Positions 62,186-64,000 of a DNA stretch of 64,000 nucleotides are shown here, piece by piece. The stretch comes from Artocarpus heterophyllus. Taxonomy: Eukaryota > Streptophyta > Magnoliopsida > Rosales > Moraceae. A model generated the notes under the pieces. It saw only the letters and a program-made list of their open reading frames with translations, searched no databases and was not told the origin of the DNA. A program made the position numbers and the translations under genes. Positions within the stretch are counted from its first letter, which is position 1, and every line of letters starts with the position of its first letter. The stretch spans positions 18,160,809 to 18,224,808 of the forward strand of contig CM046345.1 in NCBI GenBank assembly GCA_025403435.1, read 5' to 3'.

Positions 62186-62838
62186 AACAATTAGATTTTT
62201 CCCTTTTCTGTAACTAATCCAACATCACTGTTTGTGTCATCATTAATATTTTCTTTTTTTAAGAAATTATTAATTTTTTCTAAATGAACATTAATAACAA
62301 TTATTATTATTACTATTATTTTGATAGAAAGCACTTTTTTTTCATAGAAAGCAAGCCATTATTGTTGTGTTACTCGCAATTGGGCGTTCGCTTTCCAAAA
62401 TTCAGGGACCTATGCATGTAAGAAGCGGGTCTGTCGAAAGCACTCAATATCCATGCGCTTGTTTGACACTTTTGGGAGATCCAAGGACCCAAAAACAAGT
62501 TTTCCCTTTTTTCCTCTTAACAAAATAGATCCAAACAGCACTCGAAAAAAAAAAAAAGAGAGAGAGAGACCTTGTAAAAAGAAAAATTAATAATACCCAA
62601 TAATAACAATATACAAAATCTTCCAATCTAAGGATAATTCTTCCTTAATCAGAACACTCAAACCTCTCGAAATCAAATTCATTCACATTTCCATTCACAC
62701 ATGAAATCAGGTCTTCAAAAAATCCCTCTTTTGAGCACCTGATTTCATTTCTTCCATAACCATTTCTTCGTACAAATCGCTCTTGGGGGGAAAAGTATTT
62801 GTTATAGTGAGTGAATAGAAGAAGAAGAAGAGGGGAAA
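62186..62838 (+). promoter_or_regulatory. Upstream region and 5' UTR of the STK16-like kinase
   Basis: A GA repeat occurs near 62556-62570 and GAAGAAGAAGAAGAG lies directly before the ATG. No precise promoter motif can be defended. Confidence 0.35.
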
Positions 62839-63848
62839 ATGGGGTGCTCTTTTTCTGGGTTGAATGCTCTGTACGACGCCGTTAATGGCGGAGGAGACGT
62901 TTGGATCAACGAGAACCGGTTCAGGATCGTGAGGCAGCTCGGAGAAGGTGGGTTCGCCTATGTCTTCTTGGTCAAAGAGGTCGTCACCGACAATTCCTCA
63001 GCTTCCGCCAATGGTGGTAGTGGCCTCGCCAAAAAAGTAAAAGACACTTCCCATCTTTCTGGTTCGTTCCTTCGATCTTTCTCTCTCTGTTTGGTGGGGT
63101 GTGTGATCTGGGTCGTTTATGCTCGAATCTGAATTTGTTTTTGCTTTTCTTTCTTTTTCAATCAATGTGAAGTTAGAAATCTTTTAATGGGATTTCGTGA
63201 TCTCCTTCATATTGTTATGAATCCGAAATGGTTTGGTTTGAATCGATGAGCTTGGAATTATTTTACTTTTTCCCCTTCAATTTAGTGATCTGGGTCATTT
63301 TCTGATTGACTTTGTTTTAACCAGCTTAGGAGTGAGAAATCTTGTTTTATTCTGCAACTTAGTGATCTGGGACAATTCTCTCCTATTCATATTTTATGTG
63401 ACGCATTTTGATTTGCAATTGTTGTGGTTTTCTTTATTTCATGTTTCAAAATGTGGCCTTAGACAATGAACGTTTGGTGCTTTATATGTGTGATCTTATT
63501 ACATTTTGGCTGCGTTTGACAACGTGCCAGGATATTCAAGGATCCTCTTGATTGAACTTTGATTTTATGAGCGGTCTCCGAACTACAAATTTCATAAATT
63601 TTGTTTATCGAAGGACATATTGTTTCTGGGAGTTTTGTTCTGTAATAGATTGTCTGTAAGTTGTTTACTGATGTATAATGTATATGGTTCTTGTTTCTTT
63701 TGTAGATGATGGGACTTATGCAATGAAAAAGGTTCTGATTCAGAATAATGAACAGTTGGAGTTGGTGAGGGAGGAGGTCCATGTTTCATCCCTGTTCAAC
63801 CATCCGAATCTGCTTCCACTTCTTGATCATGCCATCATTGCTGTCAAG
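62839..63848 (+). CDS. STK16-like (NAK family) Ser/Thr kinase, first two exons, continues past the window
   Basis: Exon 1 is 62839-63061 and exon 2 is 63706-63848. They join in phase across a GT-AG intron (HLS-D-DGTYAMKK). The protein begins MGCSFSGLNALYDAVNG: Gly2 and Cys3 predict myristoylation and palmitoylation, as in human STK16, which associates with Golgi and plasma membranes. The kinase N-lobe follows: ENRFRIVRQLGEGGFAYVF (glycine-rich loop) and YAMKKVLI with the ATP-binding lysine, then the helix-C region and HPNLLPLLDHA. A Ser/Gly/Ala-rich insert lies between loop and lysine, seen in plant members. The gene is partial only because the window ends. A donor GTTTTC follows 63848. Function in plants is inferred from the family. 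Confidence 0.9.
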
Positions 63849-64000
63849 GTTTTCTTAATTTATATCCTATCAGAAATTTTAGAGTTCTCTTAAATTCACT
63901 TTGGTAGTATTTAATTGGTATTTTGTTAATTGTTGGTAGTGAACTTTTCTAATTTGGCCCTTGACTTTGTTCTTAAACCACAACAATATATTTCAGTTAT
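63849..64000 (+). other. Start of intron 2 of the STK16-like kinase
   Basis: Follows the donor at 63849. AT-rich; no exon is seen before the window edge. Confidence 0.7.

Overview
This window is plant nuclear DNA, most likely from a dicot. It carries spliced genes with GT-AG introns and plant-type protein families (agmatine deiminase, strictosidine synthase-like, an STK16-type kinase). Between them lies a thick layer of nested plant LTR retrotransposons, a LINE and MITE-like elements. Nothing in it is prokaryotic. The sequence alone does not fix the species.

Layout. (1) 1-17942: a strictosidine synthase-like pseudogene on the minus strand. Its exon 3 (701-1192) is separated from exons 2 and 1 (16974-17246, 17771-17942) by a 15-kb nested insertion. 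That insertion is a long solo LTR (A, 1660-16659) which itself holds a second solo LTR of the same family (B, 2235-5145, TSD GTAAG) and a complete but decayed chromovirus-like Ty3/gypsy element (gypsy-1, 7324-16336, TSD CGACT). (2) 17943-29898: AT-rich intergenic DNA, then a decayed Ty1/copia remnant (PBS at 28776, gag to about 29898). Its LTR is interrupted by solo LTR C (20057-27674), which is in turn interrupted by a young copia element (copia-1, 21590-25889, TSD GATGT). (3) 29900-42250: the 3' part of an old Tat/Athila-type gypsy element, interrupted by gypsy-2 (30896-39671, minus strand), a relative of gypsy-1. (4) 43045-50340: a decayed LINE whose reverse transcriptase is split by a diverged solo LTR (D, about 44597-48101). 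(5) 50341-53309: small MITE-like elements and the promoter region of the next gene. (6) 53310-59060: an apparently intact ten-exon agmatine deiminase gene, the one complete host gene. (7) 59061-62838: intergenic DNA with foldback and MITE elements. (8) 62839 to beyond the right edge: the first two exons of a myristoylation-type STK16-like kinase.

Only the agmatine deiminase (polyamine synthesis) and the kinase look functional; no joint pathway is implied.

The least expected signal is in the LTRs. The gypsy-1/gypsy-2 family and the separate ~3-kb solo-LTR family both carry arrays of one GC-rich box, TTCGGC-AG-GCCGAA (or its complement with CT in the centre), in otherwise AT-rich DNA. Within pairs of sister LTRs these arrays differ by unit-scale deletions. 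The unrelated copia-1 LTR carries its own array of 14-bp palindromes built on GCGCC-TA-GGCGC and GCGCCGCGGCGC, and its two LTRs differ by the loss of exactly one palindrome plus spacer. Palindromic boxes have therefore spread or been maintained in the LTRs of at least three element families here.
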